A stretch of DNA of 64,000 bases from Ruminococcus flavefaciens ND2009 (GTDB lineage Bacteria > Bacillota > Clostridia > Oscillospirales > Ruminococcaceae). The notes under the pieces were generated by a model. It made no database searches. It was not told where the DNA came from and worked only from the letters and a program-made list of their open reading frames with translations. The stretch lies in contig NZ_KK211348.1 in NCBI RefSeq assembly GCF_000621785.1, forward strand, positions 255,494-319,493. The letters run 5' to 3'. Positions within the stretch are counted from its first letter, which is position 1. Every line of letters starts with the position of its first letter. Positions 49,256 through 58,911 of the stretch are shown here, one piece after another. The position numbers and the translations under genes are program-made.

Positions 49256-52200
49256 GTGTATCTTAAATCACTGGAAATACAGGGATTCAAGTCATTTCCC
49301 GACAAGATAAGCCTTACCTTTGACAAGGGACTTACCGCAGTCGTTGGACCTAACGGAAGCGGCAAGAGCAATATCGGCGACTCCGTGCGCTGGGTACTGG
49401 GCGAGCAGTCCACAAAGACCCTGCGAGGAAACAAGATGGAGGACGTAATCTTCTCGGGTACCGTGGCAAGGAAGCCCATGGGCTTTGCGCAGGTAACGCT
49501 GAATATAGACAACTCCGACAAGACCCTTCCCGACATGGGGGACGAGGTCGGCATAACCCGTAAGCTGTACAGGAGCGGCGAGAGCGAGTACCTCATAAAC
49601 GGCAAGCCCTGCCGACTGAAGGACATCAACGAGCTGTTCATGGACACAGGTCTGGGACGTGACGGCTACTCCATAATCGGACAGGGACGTATTGCCGAGA
49701 TAGTAGGCGCCAAGAGCTCCGAGCGCCGTGACATCTTCGAGGAGGCGGCAGGAATATCCAAGTTCCGCTACAAGAAGCTGGAAGCGGAGCGAAAGCTCAC
49801 CGCCGCACAGGAGAATCTGCTCAGGCTCACGGACATACTCACCGAGCTGGAGGGCAGAGTAGAGCCTCTGAGGATACAGTCCCAGAAGGCAGAGAAGTTC
49901 ATCAAGCTGGCGGAGGAGCGCAAGCGCCTGGAAATAAGCGTCTGGGTCAGCCGTCTTGACGAGATGAAGATAAAGCTTGACGAGCTTGAGAGCAAGATAC
50001 TCGTCAGCAAGAACGAATACGAGAACATCGAGAACGACATACAGCGCGAGGAGCAGAAGATAGCCGACGGCATAAGGAAGATGCAGGAGAGCACCATGCG
50101 CGCTGACGAGCTCCGCCGCAAGATGCTGGAGGAGGAGCAGACCGCTTCCGGGATGAAGTCGGGCATAGCCGTTCTTGAGAACGATATAAAGCACTGCAAT
50201 GAGGCTGTTGAGGCAGCCCAGAAGAATATCGACAGCTCCGAGGAGGCAAAGAAGGCTCTTGAGCAGGAGCGCAAGGCAGCTCTTGAGGGACTTGAAAAGC
50301 TGGAGGAGCAGAAGAAGGCTCTGGAAGCCGAGATAAAGGCAGCGGAGGAGAGCTTCGAGAAGGCTGAGAGCGAGAGCACCAAACTGGGAGACTCTGTAGA
50401 CAAGGCAGGCAGTGAGATAAACGGCTTGTACATCAGACAGAGCGAGCATCGCTTCAACATCGAGTCCTCAAAGTCCATGATAGAGGAGCAGACCGCAAGG
50501 CTTGCCGAGCTCCGTGAAAACAGCGGCACACTGGTGAAGCGCATCGAGGAGTACGAGGGCCACAGAGCTGACCTTACCGCCCAGAGCGAGAAGAACGCCG
50601 CCAGGGCAGAGGAGCTCCGCAACAAGCTCAGCGGACTTGAAAGACTGTATAAGTCACGCCGCGAGGGCTTTGAGCAGGCGAAAAACGACTTTGAACGCGC
50701 ACTGTATGACCTGAAGGACAAGCAGCAGCGCAGGAAGATATTAACCGACCTTGAGAACAACATGGAGGGCTTCGCAGGCAGCGTAAAGCAGGTGCTGAAG
50801 GCTTCCAAGCAGGGACGCATAGGAGGAGTATTCGGCACCATCGCCCAGAATATAGGCGTTGAGCCGCAGTACGCCGTAGCCATAGAGACCGCACTGGGCG
50901 GCGCAATGCAGAACATAATCGTTGAAAACGAGGACATCGCAAAGCGCTGTATCCGCTTCCTGAAGGAGCAGAAGGGCGGACGCGCCACGTTCCTGCCCAT
51001 CACCTCCGTAAAGGGCTACGAGCTCAGGGAGCAGGGGCTGGAAAACTGCGAGGGCTTTGTGGCGAATGCCAACAAGATAGTTACCTATGACCCCAAGTTC
51101 AGCGGCATAATCGCATCGCTGCTGGGACGTATAGTCATAGCCGAGGACATCGACACCGCCACCCTTATCGCCAAGAAGTACGGCTACAAGTTCAGGATAG
51201 TCACTCTTGACGGACAGGTCATCAACGCGGGAGGTTCCTTCACGGGAGGCTCCGCACAGCGTTCAGGCGGTATCATCACCCGAAAGAACGAGATAGACAC
51301 ACTTGACGCCGAGATAGAGAAGCTTGCTGCCGAGAGGGACACCCTCCGCGAGAAGGCAGAGAAGCTCCGTGCAGAGTCGGAGAAGCTCCGCTATGACACC
51401 GAGGCAGCCAAGGAGGAGCAGGCACAGTGCGAGGCTGAGAGAGTCCGCATAGGAGCCGAGCTCACCAGCGTCATCTCACTGGCAGACCAGCTCCGCGCAC
51501 AGTCTGCTGACTCCGACAGAGTCACCGCAGAGACAGAGCAGCGCATAGAGGCTGCAAAGCAGAACATAGCCGACTCCGAGAAGGCTCTTGCCGACACGGA
51601 AGCGGAGATAAAGGCGGCGGAGGAGAAGCTTGCCCAGGGACAGGACATCCGCGAGAAGCTGAGAGTTCAGCGTGAGGAGCTGTCCGACAGGCTGTCCGAG
51701 CTGAAAATAAAGGGCATGGAGCTTGCCAAGGACTTACAGGCGCAGGAGCTTGAGCTCTCACGCATAGACAGGCGTGAGGAGGAGCTGAAATACGGCGCCC
51801 ACCAGTTCGAGGAAGAGATCTTCCGCCAGAGGGAGATAATAGCGCAGAAGGAGTCCGGGATAGCGGAGCTGAAGCAGAAGCTTGCCGACTTCAAGGACAA
51901 CACTGCCTCCTACAACGAGGAGATACAGCGCTGTCACACCACCCACACCGAGCAGAACCGCCTTGTCAACGAGATGCAGAACGGTCTCAAGGCGATAAAC
52001 GACTCCAAGGAGAAGCTCTCCGCAGAGATAACCCGTCTTGAGGAGCGCAGGGAGACAGTCTGCCGTGACACCGACAACATCATCAGACAGCTCATGGAGG
52101 TCTACGAGCTGACACGCTCAGAGGCTGTACAGATAGCCGAGAAGATAGACGACATGATGGCTGCACAGGCAGAGCTGACCACCATCAAGAACAAGATACG

Positions 52201-52828
52201 CGCACTGGGAAGCGTAAACGTGGACGCTATCGAGGAGTACAAGGAGGTATCGGAGAGATACCGCTTCATGTCCGAGCAGATAGCCGACATACAGAAGTCA
52301 AAGGCAGAGCTTGAGAAGATAATCACGGACCTGACCGCAGAGATGTGCAGGATATTCTCGGAGAGCTTTGCCATAATCAACTCAAACTTCAAGAGCATTT
52401 TCGTGGAGCTCTTCGGCGGCGGAAAGGCGGAGCTCATACTCAGCGACCCCGAGAACGTACTGGAATCGGGCATTGAGATAAGCGTAGCCCCTCCCGGAAA
52501 GGTCATCAAGAACCTTATATCGCTGTCGGGAGGCGAGCAGTCCTTCGTAGCCATAGCGATTTATTTTGCCATACTGAAGCTTAGACCCGCGCCCTTCTGT
52601 ATACTTGACGAGATAGACGCGGCTCTTGACGAGGTAAACGTAAGGAAGTACGCACAGTACCTCAAAAAATTCACGGACACGACCCAGTTCGTACTGGTAA
52701 CACACAGACGAAGCGCCATGGAGGAGGCAAATGTGCTCTACGGCGTCACCATGCAGGAGGACGGAATATCCAAGCTCCTGAAGATGGAGCAGGTGGACTT
52801 CCAGGAGGACGTAGCAGATATTCAATAA
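49256..52828 (+). CDS. smc: Chromosome segregation protein SMC
   Basis: A 1190-aa SMC. The head domain has Walker A VVGPNGSGKSNIGD (about 30) and the R-loop region. Long coiled coils (about 170-500 and 690-1020) flank a hinge (about 510-670, with GVFGTIAQNIGVEPQY and FTGGSAQRSGG). The C-terminal head has the signature LISLSGGEQSFVAIAI and Walker B FCILDEIDAALDE. The start is GTG at 49256 after GGAGGTGAG. It forms condensin with ScpA and ScpB. It is followed by ftsY as in Bacillus. Confidence 0.97.
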   Translation: MYLKSLEIQGFKSFPDKISLTFDKGLTAVVGPNGSGKSNIGDSVRWVLGEQSTKTLRGNKMEDVIFSGTVARKPMGFAQVTLNIDNSDKTLPDMGDEVGITRKLYRSGESEYLINGKPCRLKDINELFMDTGLGRDGYSIIGQGRIAEIVGAKSSERRDIFEEAAGISKFRYKKLEAERKLTAAQENLLRLTDILTELEGRVEPLRIQSQKAEKFIKLAEERKRLEISVWVSRLDEMKIKLDELESKILVSKNEYENIENDIQREEQKIADGIRKMQESTMRADELRRKMLEEEQTASGMKSGIAVLENDIKHCNEAVEAAQKNIDSSEEAKKALEQERKAALEGLEKLEEQKKALEAEIKAAEESFEKAESESTKLGDSVDKAGSEINGLYIRQSEHRFNIESSKSMIEEQTARLAELRENSGTLVKRIEEYEGHRADLTAQSEKNAARAEELRNKLSGLERLYKSRREGFEQAKNDFERALYDLKDKQQRRKILTDLENNMEGFAGSVKQVLKASKQGRIGGVFGTIAQNIGVEPQYAVAIETALGGAMQNIIVENEDIAKRCIRFLKEQKGGRATFLPITSVKGYELREQGLENCEGFVANANKIVTYDPKFSGIIASLLGRIVIAEDIDTATLIAKKYGYKFRIVTLDGQVINAGGSFTGGSAQRSGGIITRKNEIDTLDAEIEKLAAERDTLREKAEKLRAESEKLRYDTEAAKEEQAQCEAERVRIGAELTSVISLADQLRAQSADSDRVTAETEQRIEAAKQNIADSEKALADTEAEIKAAEEKLAQGQDIREKLRVQREELSDRLSELKIKGMELAKDLQAQELELSRIDRREEELKYGAHQFEEEIFRQREIIAQKESGIAELKQKLADFKDNTASYNEEIQRCHTTHTEQNRLVNEMQNGLKAINDSKEKLSAEITRLEERRETVCRDTDNIIRQLMEVYELTRSEAVQIAEKIDDMMAAQAELTTIKNKIRALGSVNVDAIEEYKEVSERYRFMSEQIADIQKSKAELEKIITDLTAEMCRIFSESFAIINSNFKSIFVELFGGGKAELILSDPENVLESGIEISVAPPGKVIKNLISLSGGEQSFVAIAIYFAILKLRPAPFCILDEIDAALDEVNVRKYAQYLKKFTDTTQFVLVTHRRSAMEEANVLYGVTMQEDGISKLLKMEQVDFQEDVADIQ

Positions 52829-52891
52829 TTTTTTTGTCACAGATGAACATATCGCTGCGATATGATTAATAGACCATGTTTGGAGGATATA

Positions 52892-54223
52892 ATGGGACTT
52901 TTTTCTAAAATTGCCAGCGGTCTTAGAAAGACCAAGGATTTCCTTTTCGGCGGTATCCAGAGAGTGCTCAACTCTTTTACCGTTATCGACGAGGAGCTCT
53001 TCGACCAGCTTGAGGAGCAGATGATAATGAGCGATATCGGAGTTGAGACCTCCGAGGAGATATGCGACAGGCTCCGCAAGAAGATAAAGGAGCGCGGCAT
53101 AACCGACCCCAAGGAGATAATGGGACTTATCCATGAAGTTATCGCGGAGATAATGGGCGACGATACAGGTCTGGACCTTTCCGTATCCCCCGCAGTAATA
53201 ATGGTCATCGGCGTAAACGGCGCAGGCAAGACCACAACCATAGGCAAGCTCTGCCACCAGTTCAAGCAGGAGGGCAAGAAGGTCCTTGTAGCGGCAGCGG
53301 ATACGTTCCGTGCGGCAGCAATCGACCAGCTTGAGGTGTGGACACAGCGCGCAGGCGTTGACATTGTAAAGCACGCCGAAGGCTCCGACCCTGGCGCAGT
53401 AGTATACGATGCCCTTGAAGCCGCAAAGGCAAGAGAGTGCGACGTAGTTGTAATAGATACGGCAGGACGTCTTCACAATAAGAAGAACCTTATGGAGGAG
53501 CTGAAGAAGATAAACCGTATCATCGACAACAAGGCAGGGGACTGCTCAAGAGAGATACTTCTCGTGCTTGACGCCACCACAGGACAGAACGCCGTAAACC
53601 AGGCGAAACTGTTCAGCGAGACCGCTCCCATCACGGGAATAGTTCTCACAAAGCTTGACGGTACAGCCAAGGGCGGTATCGTTATCTCCATAAAGAACGA
53701 GCTTGGCATACCCGTAAAGCTCATAGGCGTAGGCGAGAAGATAGACGACCTCCAGCCCTTTGACAGCAATATGTTCGTTGACGCCCTCTTTGCTTCACCC
53801 GAGCAGCTTGAAGCTCTTGAGGATGAGGACGAGGAGACCGAGGACTACGATAACGAGGAGTACGCTGAGGACGAGGAGGACACCGACATCGTGGAGGTGG
53901 ACGGCGTTCAGGGCTACTACAACGAGTATGGCGCCTTTGTTGCCTATGAGGAGTCCGATGACGAGGACGAGGACTACGAAGAAGAAGCCGACGACGAAGA
54001 CGAGGCAGAGGACGAGTCCTATGACGCTGACGATGAAGGCGATGAGGACGAGGAGTCTGACGATGATGACGACCTGACCGATGACGAGGACGCAGACGAA
54101 GAAGAGGAAGAAGACGAGGACGAGGAAGACGAGGAGGAAGAAGAAGCTCCCGCACCCGAGCCCGAGAAGAAGAAAAAGCGCGGCTTCTTCAGCAGACTTT
54201 TCGGAGGTAAGGACGATGATTAA
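52892..54223 (+). CDS. ftsY: Signal recognition particle receptor FtsY with C-terminal acidic region
   Basis: A 443-aa FtsY, which docks SRP-ribosome complexes at the membrane. An amphipathic start [21 protein letters not shown] leads straight into the N domain. The G domain has [50 protein letters not shown] and [13 protein letters not shown]. Family members usually carry an acidic A domain before the N domain; here about 130 residues of Asp/Glu-rich sequence follow the G domain (about 310-425), ending [24 protein letters not shown] precedes the ATG at 52892; ten upstream codons in frame are not needed. It overlaps the next gene by 8 nt. Confidence 0.95.
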   Translation: MGLFSKIASGLRKTKDFLFGGIQRVLNSFTVIDEELFDQLEEQMIMSDIGVETSEEICDRLRKKIKERGITDPKEIMGLIHEVIAEIMGDDTGLDLSVSPAVIMVIGVNGAGKTTTIGKLCHQFKQEGKKVLVAAADTFRAAAIDQLEVWTQRAGVDIVKHAEGSDPGAVVYDALEAAKARECDVVVIDTAGRLHNKKNLMEELKKINRIIDNKAGDCSREILLVLDATTGQNAVNQAKLFSETAPITGIVLTKLDGTAKGGIVISIKNELGIPVKLIGVGEKIDDLQPFDSNMFVDALFASPEQLEALEDEDEETEDYDNEEYAEDEEDTDIVEVDGVQGYYNEYGAFVAYEESDDEDEDYEEEADDEDEAEDESYDADDEGDEDEESDDDDDLTDDEDADEEEEEDEDEEDEEEEEAPAPEPEKKKKRGFFSRLFGGKDDD

Positions 54224-54800
54224 GCAGCTGGTAATGGCTACAAACAACGCAAACAAGCTCCGCGAGGCGAGGGAGATACTCTCACCTCTGGGCATAGAGG
54301 TGCTGTCACAGCGCGAGGCAGGAGCAAACTGCGACCCCGAGGAAAACGGCGCCACATTTGCGGAAAATGCCCTTATCAAGGCAAGAGCGGTCTATGAAGC
54401 GGTAAAGCTGCCCACAGTAGCCGACGACAGCGGTCTCTGCGTAGCTGCACTGGACGGACGTCCTGGAGTATACTCCGCCAGGTACGCTCCCGAGGGACAG
54501 CACTGTGCAAAGCTCCTTGATGAAATGAAGGACGTCCCCACAGACAAAAGGGGAGCAGCTTTCGTGTGCTCCATCGCATTTATTGATGAAAACGGTGAGA
54601 ATTACGGTGTAAGCGGCAGGTGCAGCGGCAGTATAGGCTATGAGCAGCGCGGCACCAACGGCTTCGGCTACGACCCTGTGTTCATGGTAGGAGAGAAAAG
54701 CATGGCGGAGCTGACCGCAGATGAAAAGAACGCAATAAGTCACAGAGGTGCGGCTCTCAGGGAGCTGTACAAGTACCTGAAAGAAAGATACGGTGAATAA
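54216..54800 (+). CDS. rdgB: dITP/XTP pyrophosphatase (RdgB/HAM1)
   Basis: A 194-aa non-canonical purine NTP pyrophosphatase that removes ITP, dITP and XTP. Family motifs: LVMATNNANKLREAREIL at the start, ENALIKARAV, ADDSGLCVAALDGRPGVYSARYA and GTNGFGYDPVF. The ATG at 54216 overlaps the end of ftsY and is preceded by CGGAGG; the ORF running further upstream is only a shadow of the ftsY acidic tail. Confidence 0.95.
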   Translation: MIKQLVMATNNANKLREAREILSPLGIEVLSQREAGANCDPEENGATFAENALIKARAVYEAVKLPTVADDSGLCVAALDGRPGVYSARYAPEGQHCAKLLDEMKDVPTDKRGAAFVCSIAFIDENGENYGVSGRCSGSIGYEQRGTNGFGYDPVFMVGEKSMAELTADEKNAISHRGAALRELYKYLKERYGE

Positions 54801-54801
54801 T

Positions 54802-55104
54802 ATGCTTACAAGCAAGCAGAGAGCGTACCTGCGCGGTATCGCTTCCACATACGAGACCATATACCAGATAGGCAAGGGCGGCGTTACCGAGGCAATGTGC
54901 AATGACATATCCGCAGCACTGAAAAAGCGGGAGCTCATAAAGCTGAGGGTCCTTGACAATTCAGGCTGGACAGCAAGGGAAGCCGCAGACGCCATCGCCG
55001 AGCAGACAGGCGCAGACGTAGTGCAGGTCATCGGCAACAAATTCGTGCTTTTCAAGCGCAACGAAAAGGACCCCGTTATCGAGAACATCCCCAAGGCTAA
55101 GTAA
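54802..55104 (+). CDS. yhbY: Ribosome-associated RNA-binding protein YhbY/YqeI (CRM domain)
   Basis: A 100-aa CRM-domain protein. It starts MLTSKQRAYLRGIA and has YQIGKGGVTEAMCNDISAAL with the GxxG loop, then KRELIKLRVL and TGADVVQVIGNKFVLFKRN. It binds pre-50S rRNA. An in-frame GTG at 54793 is possible, but the ATG gives the usual family start. In Bacillus the gene (yqeI) lies directly before nadD-yqeK-rsfS; here a reductase gene intervenes. Confidence 0.9.
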   Translation: MLTSKQRAYLRGIASTYETIYQIGKGGVTEAMCNDISAALKKRELIKLRVLDNSGWTAREAADAIAEQTGADVVQVIGNKFVLFKRNEKDPVIENIPKAK

Positions 55105-55107
55105 GTC

Positions 55108-55803
55108 ATGAGGGTACTGATAATATGCGGCACCTCCCACAAGGGCTCCGGCTACAGTATCGGACGCCTGACAGCCGAGAAGCTTGCAAAGCCCGAGGAA
55201 ATAGACGAGGTGTTCCTGCCGCGGGACTTTGACGAGTTCTGCTGCGGCTGCACAAATTGCTTCACCAAGGGCGAGGAAACCTGTCCCCACTACGGAAAGC
55301 TTAGACCTATAACGGAGCTTATAGATGCCGCCGATGTGCTGATACTCACATCGCCCGTGTACGTTTATCACTGCACGGGACAGATGAAGGCGCTGCTGGA
55401 CCATTACGGCTGGCGCTGGATGGCACACCGTCCCGAGGAGAAGATGTTCCGCAAGCAGGCGGTGGTAGTATCCACAGCTTCGGGAGCAGGGGTGAAGTCC
55501 GCCATGAAGGATATGGCAGACAGCTGTTTCTTCTGGGGCATACCCAAGACCTACAAGCTGGGCAGACCTGTTGCGGCGACGGACTGGGAAAGCGTAAAGC
55601 CCGAGGTGAAGGAAAGTATCAGCAAAAAGGCGGACAGTATCGCCAAAAAGATACTCAAGCGGCAGGGAAATGTACCCGTATCGCTTAAAACAAGAGGATT
55701 TTTCAAGATAATGAGCCTTATGCAGCGAAACGGCTGGAACAAGGCAGACATGGACTACTGGAAGGCAAAGGGCTGGACAGAGAGCAAACGTCCGTGGAAA
55801 TAA
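55108..55803 (+). CDS. Flavodoxin-fold NAD(P)H-dependent oxidoreductase
   Basis: A 231-aa flavodoxin-fold protein. The N-terminal RVLIICGTSHKGSGYSIGRL is the FMN phosphate-binding loop of the NADPH-dependent FMN reductase family. A Cys cluster FCCGCTNCFTKGEETC resembles that of iron-sulfur flavoproteins. SPVYVYHCTGQMKALLDH is the second conserved block. The substrate is unknown; the Cys residues could hold a [4Fe-4S] cluster. It is inserted between yhbY and nadD and starts 3 nt after yhbY. Confidence 0.8.
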   Translation: MRVLIICGTSHKGSGYSIGRLTAEKLAKPEEIDEVFLPRDFDEFCCGCTNCFTKGEETCPHYGKLRPITELIDAADVLILTSPVYVYHCTGQMKALLDHYGWRWMAHRPEEKMFRKQAVVVSTASGAGVKSAMKDMADSCFFWGIPKTYKLGRPVAATDWESVKPEVKESISKKADSIAKKILKRQGNVPVSLKTRGFFKIMSLMQRNGWNKADMDYWKAKGWTESKRPWK

Positions 55804-55816
55804 CAGGAGGTGCATA

Positions 55817-56998
55817 ATGAAGACAGGCATATATGGCGGAAGCTTCAATCCCGTCCACAACGGACATATTCATCTTGCGGAAACTGCCGTTAAAGAGTTC
55901 GGACTTGACAGGCTGTTTCTCCTGCCTTCAAAAATATCTCCCCATCGCTCCAGTGCTGAGTACGCACCTGACGAGGACAGACTTGAGATGCTGAGACTTG
56001 CCTGCGAGGGCAATGATCATCTTTTCGTCAGCGATTACGAAATAAAAAGCGACCGTGTGAGCTATACTATATACACGGTGGAGCATTTCCGCGAGACCTA
56101 TCCCGATGACGAGCTTTTCCTCCTTGTGGGAAGCGATATGCTCATGAGCTTTGACACATGGTTCCGCTACGAGGATATACTCTCCAATGTTACCCTGTGT
56201 GTAGTTTCCCGTGAAAAGGGAGATCTGCCAGCTCTGAAGAGAAAAGCTGAGGAGCTCGGAAAATTCGGCAGGATACTGGTATCCGAGGCTTCACCCACGG
56301 TCATTTCAAGCACTGAGGTAAGAAAAAAAATTGCAAAAAATAAGGATTTCACTTGCTATCTTGACGAAAATGTAGTACAATATATTAGATTGAAGGGATT
56401 ATATTCAGTAAGAGGTGAAGGCAGTTTGCAGTATAACCCTGACGATAAGAAGAAATACCTGAAAGCGCATCTTTCGGCGAAGCGCTACACCCATTCACTG
56501 AATGTGGCAGCGGAGTGCAGAAAGCTTGCGGAAAAATACGGCGAGGACCCCGATAAGGCATATTTTGCGGGACTTCTCCACGATATATGCAAGGAGATGC
56601 CCGACGATGAGCAGAAGGCTCTGGTACTCGAAAGCGGATACACCGTCTGCCGCGAGGAGCTGGACACCCGTTCCCTCTGGCACGGTATCGCAGGCGCATA
56701 TTTCATCAAAAAAGAGTTCGGAGTAGAGGATATAGACATTCTCAACTCTATTAGATTTCATACAGTGGGCAGGGCAGGAATGTCCCGACTTGAAGAGATA
56801 GTCTACATGGGCGATCTCATTTCCGCAGAGAGAGACTACAAAGACGTAGATAAAATGCGAAAGCTTGCTTATGCAGATCTCAACGCAGCGATGCGTGAGG
56901 CATTTGCATTTTCCATGAAGTCCGTGATAAAAAAAGGCGGAGTTATACCGATATGCACCGCCGAGGGGTATAATTTTTATACACGGCTTTCCAGATAA
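55817..56998 (+). CDS. nadD: Fused nicotinate-nucleotide adenylyltransferase NadD and YqeK HD hydrolase
   Basis: A 393-aa two-domain protein. Residues 1-198 are NadD: GGSFNPVHNGHIHLA with the HxGH nucleotidyl-transfer motif, then ISSTEVR near the domain end. Residues about 205-393 are YqeK: HSLNVAAECRKLAEKYG and LLHDICKEMP (HD motif), then RFHTVGRAGMSRLEEIVYMGDLISAER. NadD makes deamido-NAD; YqeK relatives hydrolyse Ap4A. In Bacillus they are adjacent genes. An AGAGGTG site (56411-56417) stands 8 nt before an in-frame TTG at 56426, so YqeK may also be made alone (191 aa). The AGGAGG before the ATG at 55817 is strong. Confidence 0.92.
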   Translation: MKTGIYGGSFNPVHNGHIHLAETAVKEFGLDRLFLLPSKISPHRSSAEYAPDEDRLEMLRLACEGNDHLFVSDYEIKSDRVSYTIYTVEHFRETYPDDELFLLVGSDMLMSFDTWFRYEDILSNVTLCVVSREKGDLPALKRKAEELGKFGRILVSEASPTVISSTEVRKKIAKNKDFTCYLDENVVQYIRLKGLYSVRGEGSLQYNPDDKKKYLKAHLSAKRYTHSLNVAAECRKLAEKYGEDPDKAYFAGLLHDICKEMPDDEQKALVLESGYTVCREELDTRSLWHGIAGAYFIKKEFGVEDIDILNSIRFHTVGRAGMSRLEEIVYMGDLISAERDYKDVDKMRKLAYADLNAAMREAFAFSMKSVIKKGGVIPICTAEGYNFYTRLSR

Positions 56999-57035
56999 GA
57001 TAAAAAAATGATGGAAATTTGAAAAGAGGACTCTA

Positions 57036-58523
57036 ATGAACCGAGAAGAACTTAACGAGGAGTTAAAAACAAATGCAGACAACGCTCCGAAGCCTATGAA
57101 ACCGCTGAGGAAGCTTAAACGTATAGATAACAGCCGCAAGCCCGCCGAGCCCGAATACCACGGGCTCCATGAGGCACCCCAGATAGATATAGCCATAGAA
57201 GGCGAGGAGAGACCTCAGGAGAGCGCTCCCCGTCAGGTATATCACGGAGCCCATGAAAAGGGCAGGAAGGAAGACTTCGTCGAGTCTGCGGACTATGAAG
57301 ATTATGAGGACGAGGAAAAGCCGAAAGGCAAAAAGAAAAAGAGTAAGAAGGACGCCCTTATAAAGCTTGCCGCCATACTGGTGAGCATAGTGTCCATAAT
57401 CACTCTTTTCCTGAATATGCCCATACTCTGGTACAAGAAGGCGGGGCAGCCCGACGAGAGAGTGTCCATAATCAACTATTTCAAGCGCTGGCAGCCCACA
57501 GGTGACATTGAGGGCGACCTTGAGAAACCCCAGATGGACCTCAGCGTGGATACAGACATCGTAAACGACGATTTTACCGACGGACTTGACCTTCCCCAGC
57601 TCATTGAGGGACAGTACACCGTGCTCTTCCTTGGATTTGACGAGGATCAGGAGCTCACCGATGTTATCTGGATATGCCAGTTTGACATCGCAGCAGCAAA
57701 GCTCCATATCCTTCAGATCCCCCGAGACAGCGCTGTGCCCAACTATACCAGCAATCCCACCACGAAGATAAACAGCGTTTACTACTATGCCTGGGATCAG
57801 GATTCCAGCAAGATACAGCGTGTGGTAAACTGTGTACAGGAAAACTTCGGAATACCCATAGACGCCTATATCACCACAACCTGCTTCGACATCGTTGACA
57901 TCGTTGACCTTGTGGGCGGAATACCCATGAACATCGACAACGAGATCGTATATGAGGCGGACAAGATCATCCCCGCAGGCGAGAACGTGATACTCACAGG
58001 TGAGCAGGCAGAGTGGTTCGTGCGCTTCCGTCACGACTGGCTCCAGGGCGACATCGGACGAGTACAGAACCAGCGCCGCTTCATGGCAGCGGCCATGCAG
58101 AAGATACTCAGCATAGTAAAGGACGAGGGAAGGCTGAAGCTTTACAGCTACCTCAACACCATATACAGGAAGAAGTGGATAGCTACTAACATGAGCGTTG
58201 ACGACCTGAGCAAGCTTGCGGACTTCGGCTCCACCCTCACCACGGATAACGTATCGGTCAACATGGTGCCCGGCGAGGACGCAGCCTACATCGGCTCTGA
58301 CGGCGTACAGTACAGTATCTACTCTATCCACAAGAGGGCAACAGTGGATATGCTCAACGAGTATTTCCGTCCCTACCAGCGCCCCATGCTCCTTTCCGAG
58401 AGCAATATAATGGAATTTGTAAGCGAATATGAATATCAGTACGAGCTCTATGACGATACGGGAATAACCTTCAAGGACCTTGAAAAGGCAACGGAACCGC
58501 CGAGAGCTTCGGATTACAACTAA
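57036..58523 (+). CDS. LytR-CpsA-Psr (LCP) family cell-wall protein
   Basis: A 495-aa LCP protein that attaches wall polymers to peptidoglycan. A charged cytoplasmic N-terminus with Lys/Glu-rich repeats (about 1-108) precedes one membrane helix (about 112-132). The extracellular LCP domain has TDVIWICQFD, IPRDSAVPNYTSNPTTKINSVY (Arg and Asp of the active site), VDIVDLVGGIPMNID and FVRFRHDWLQGDIGRVQNQRRFM. The placement between yqeK and rsfS is common in clostridia. The N-terminal extension of more than 100 residues is long for the family. Confidence 0.9.
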   Translation: MNREELNEELKTNADNAPKPMKPLRKLKRIDNSRKPAEPEYHGLHEAPQIDIAIEGEERPQESAPRQVYHGAHEKGRKEDFVESADYEDYEDEEKPKGKKKKSKKDALIKLAAILVSIVSIITLFLNMPILWYKKAGQPDERVSIINYFKRWQPTGDIEGDLEKPQMDLSVDTDIVNDDFTDGLDLPQLIEGQYTVLFLGFDEDQELTDVIWICQFDIAAAKLHILQIPRDSAVPNYTSNPTTKINSVYYYAWDQDSSKIQRVVNCVQENFGIPIDAYITTTCFDIVDIVDLVGGIPMNIDNEIVYEADKIIPAGENVILTGEQAEWFVRFRHDWLQGDIGRVQNQRRFMAAAMQKILSIVKDEGRLKLYSYLNTIYRKKWIATNMSVDDLSKLADFGSTLTTDNVSVNMVPGEDAAYIGSDGVQYSIYSIHKRATVDMLNEYFRPYQRPMLLSESNIMEFVSEYEYQYELYDDTGITFKDLEKATEPPRASDYN

Positions 58524-58542
58524 TGAAAGAAAGGTGAAGCAG

Positions 58543-58911
58543 ATGACAGAGCAGGAAAAGCTCGAGCTTATAGTAAAGACACTTGACAGCAAGAGAGGCG
58601 AGGACATACAGGCGATAAAGATCTCCGACCTGACTATCCTTGCGGACTACTTCGTAATAGTAAACGGTACCAGCAACACCCATGCAAGAACACTGGCGGA
58701 CGAGGTGGAGTTCGTACTTTCACAGAAGGGCATCGAGCCCCAGCGCCGCGAGGCAGACACGGGCAACACCTGGATAATCCTTGACTACGCCGATATAATC
58801 GTCCATGTATTCTACAAGGACACCAGAAACTTCTACAAGCTTGAGGGACTCTGGGCAGACGGCGAGCAGGTAGACATCAGCAGCCTTCTTGTAAAGGAGA
58901 ATGAAGGTTGA
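58543..58911 (+). CDS. rsfS: Ribosomal silencing factor RsfS
   Basis: A 122-aa RsfS. The family core is KISDLTILADYFVIVNGTSNTHARTLADEVE, EADTGNTWIILDYADIIVHVF and YKLEGLWADG. It binds L14 and blocks 70S formation in starvation. AAGGTG before the ATG at 58543 fixes the start; the frame upstream lies in the LCP gene's end. The nadD-yqeK-rsfS order is conserved. Confidence 0.93.
   Translation: MTEQEKLELIVKTLDSKRGEDIQAIKISDLTILADYFVIVNGTSNTHARTLADEVEFVLSQKGIEPQRREADTGNTWIILDYADIIVHVFYKDTRNFYKLEGLWADGEQVDISSLLVKENEG

Noticed and set aside
48241..49647. 468-codon open frame on the minus strand
   Set aside because: Antisense to the radical SAM and smc genes. Long antisense frames recur in this window because of codon bias; the protein has no recognisable domain.
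49292..51003. Two long minus-strand frames inside smc
   Set aside because: They are the antisense of coiled-coil codons (Leu- and Ser-rich translation) and lack start signals.
53721..54379. Arg/Pro-rich and Val/Leu-rich frames over the ftsY tail
   Set aside because: They only reflect the GAC/GAG-rich codons of the acidic tail read on the other strand or frame.
57063..58607. 514-codon open frame on the minus strand
   Set aside because: Antisense to the LCP gene, without ribosome-binding site or domain; a shadow frame.
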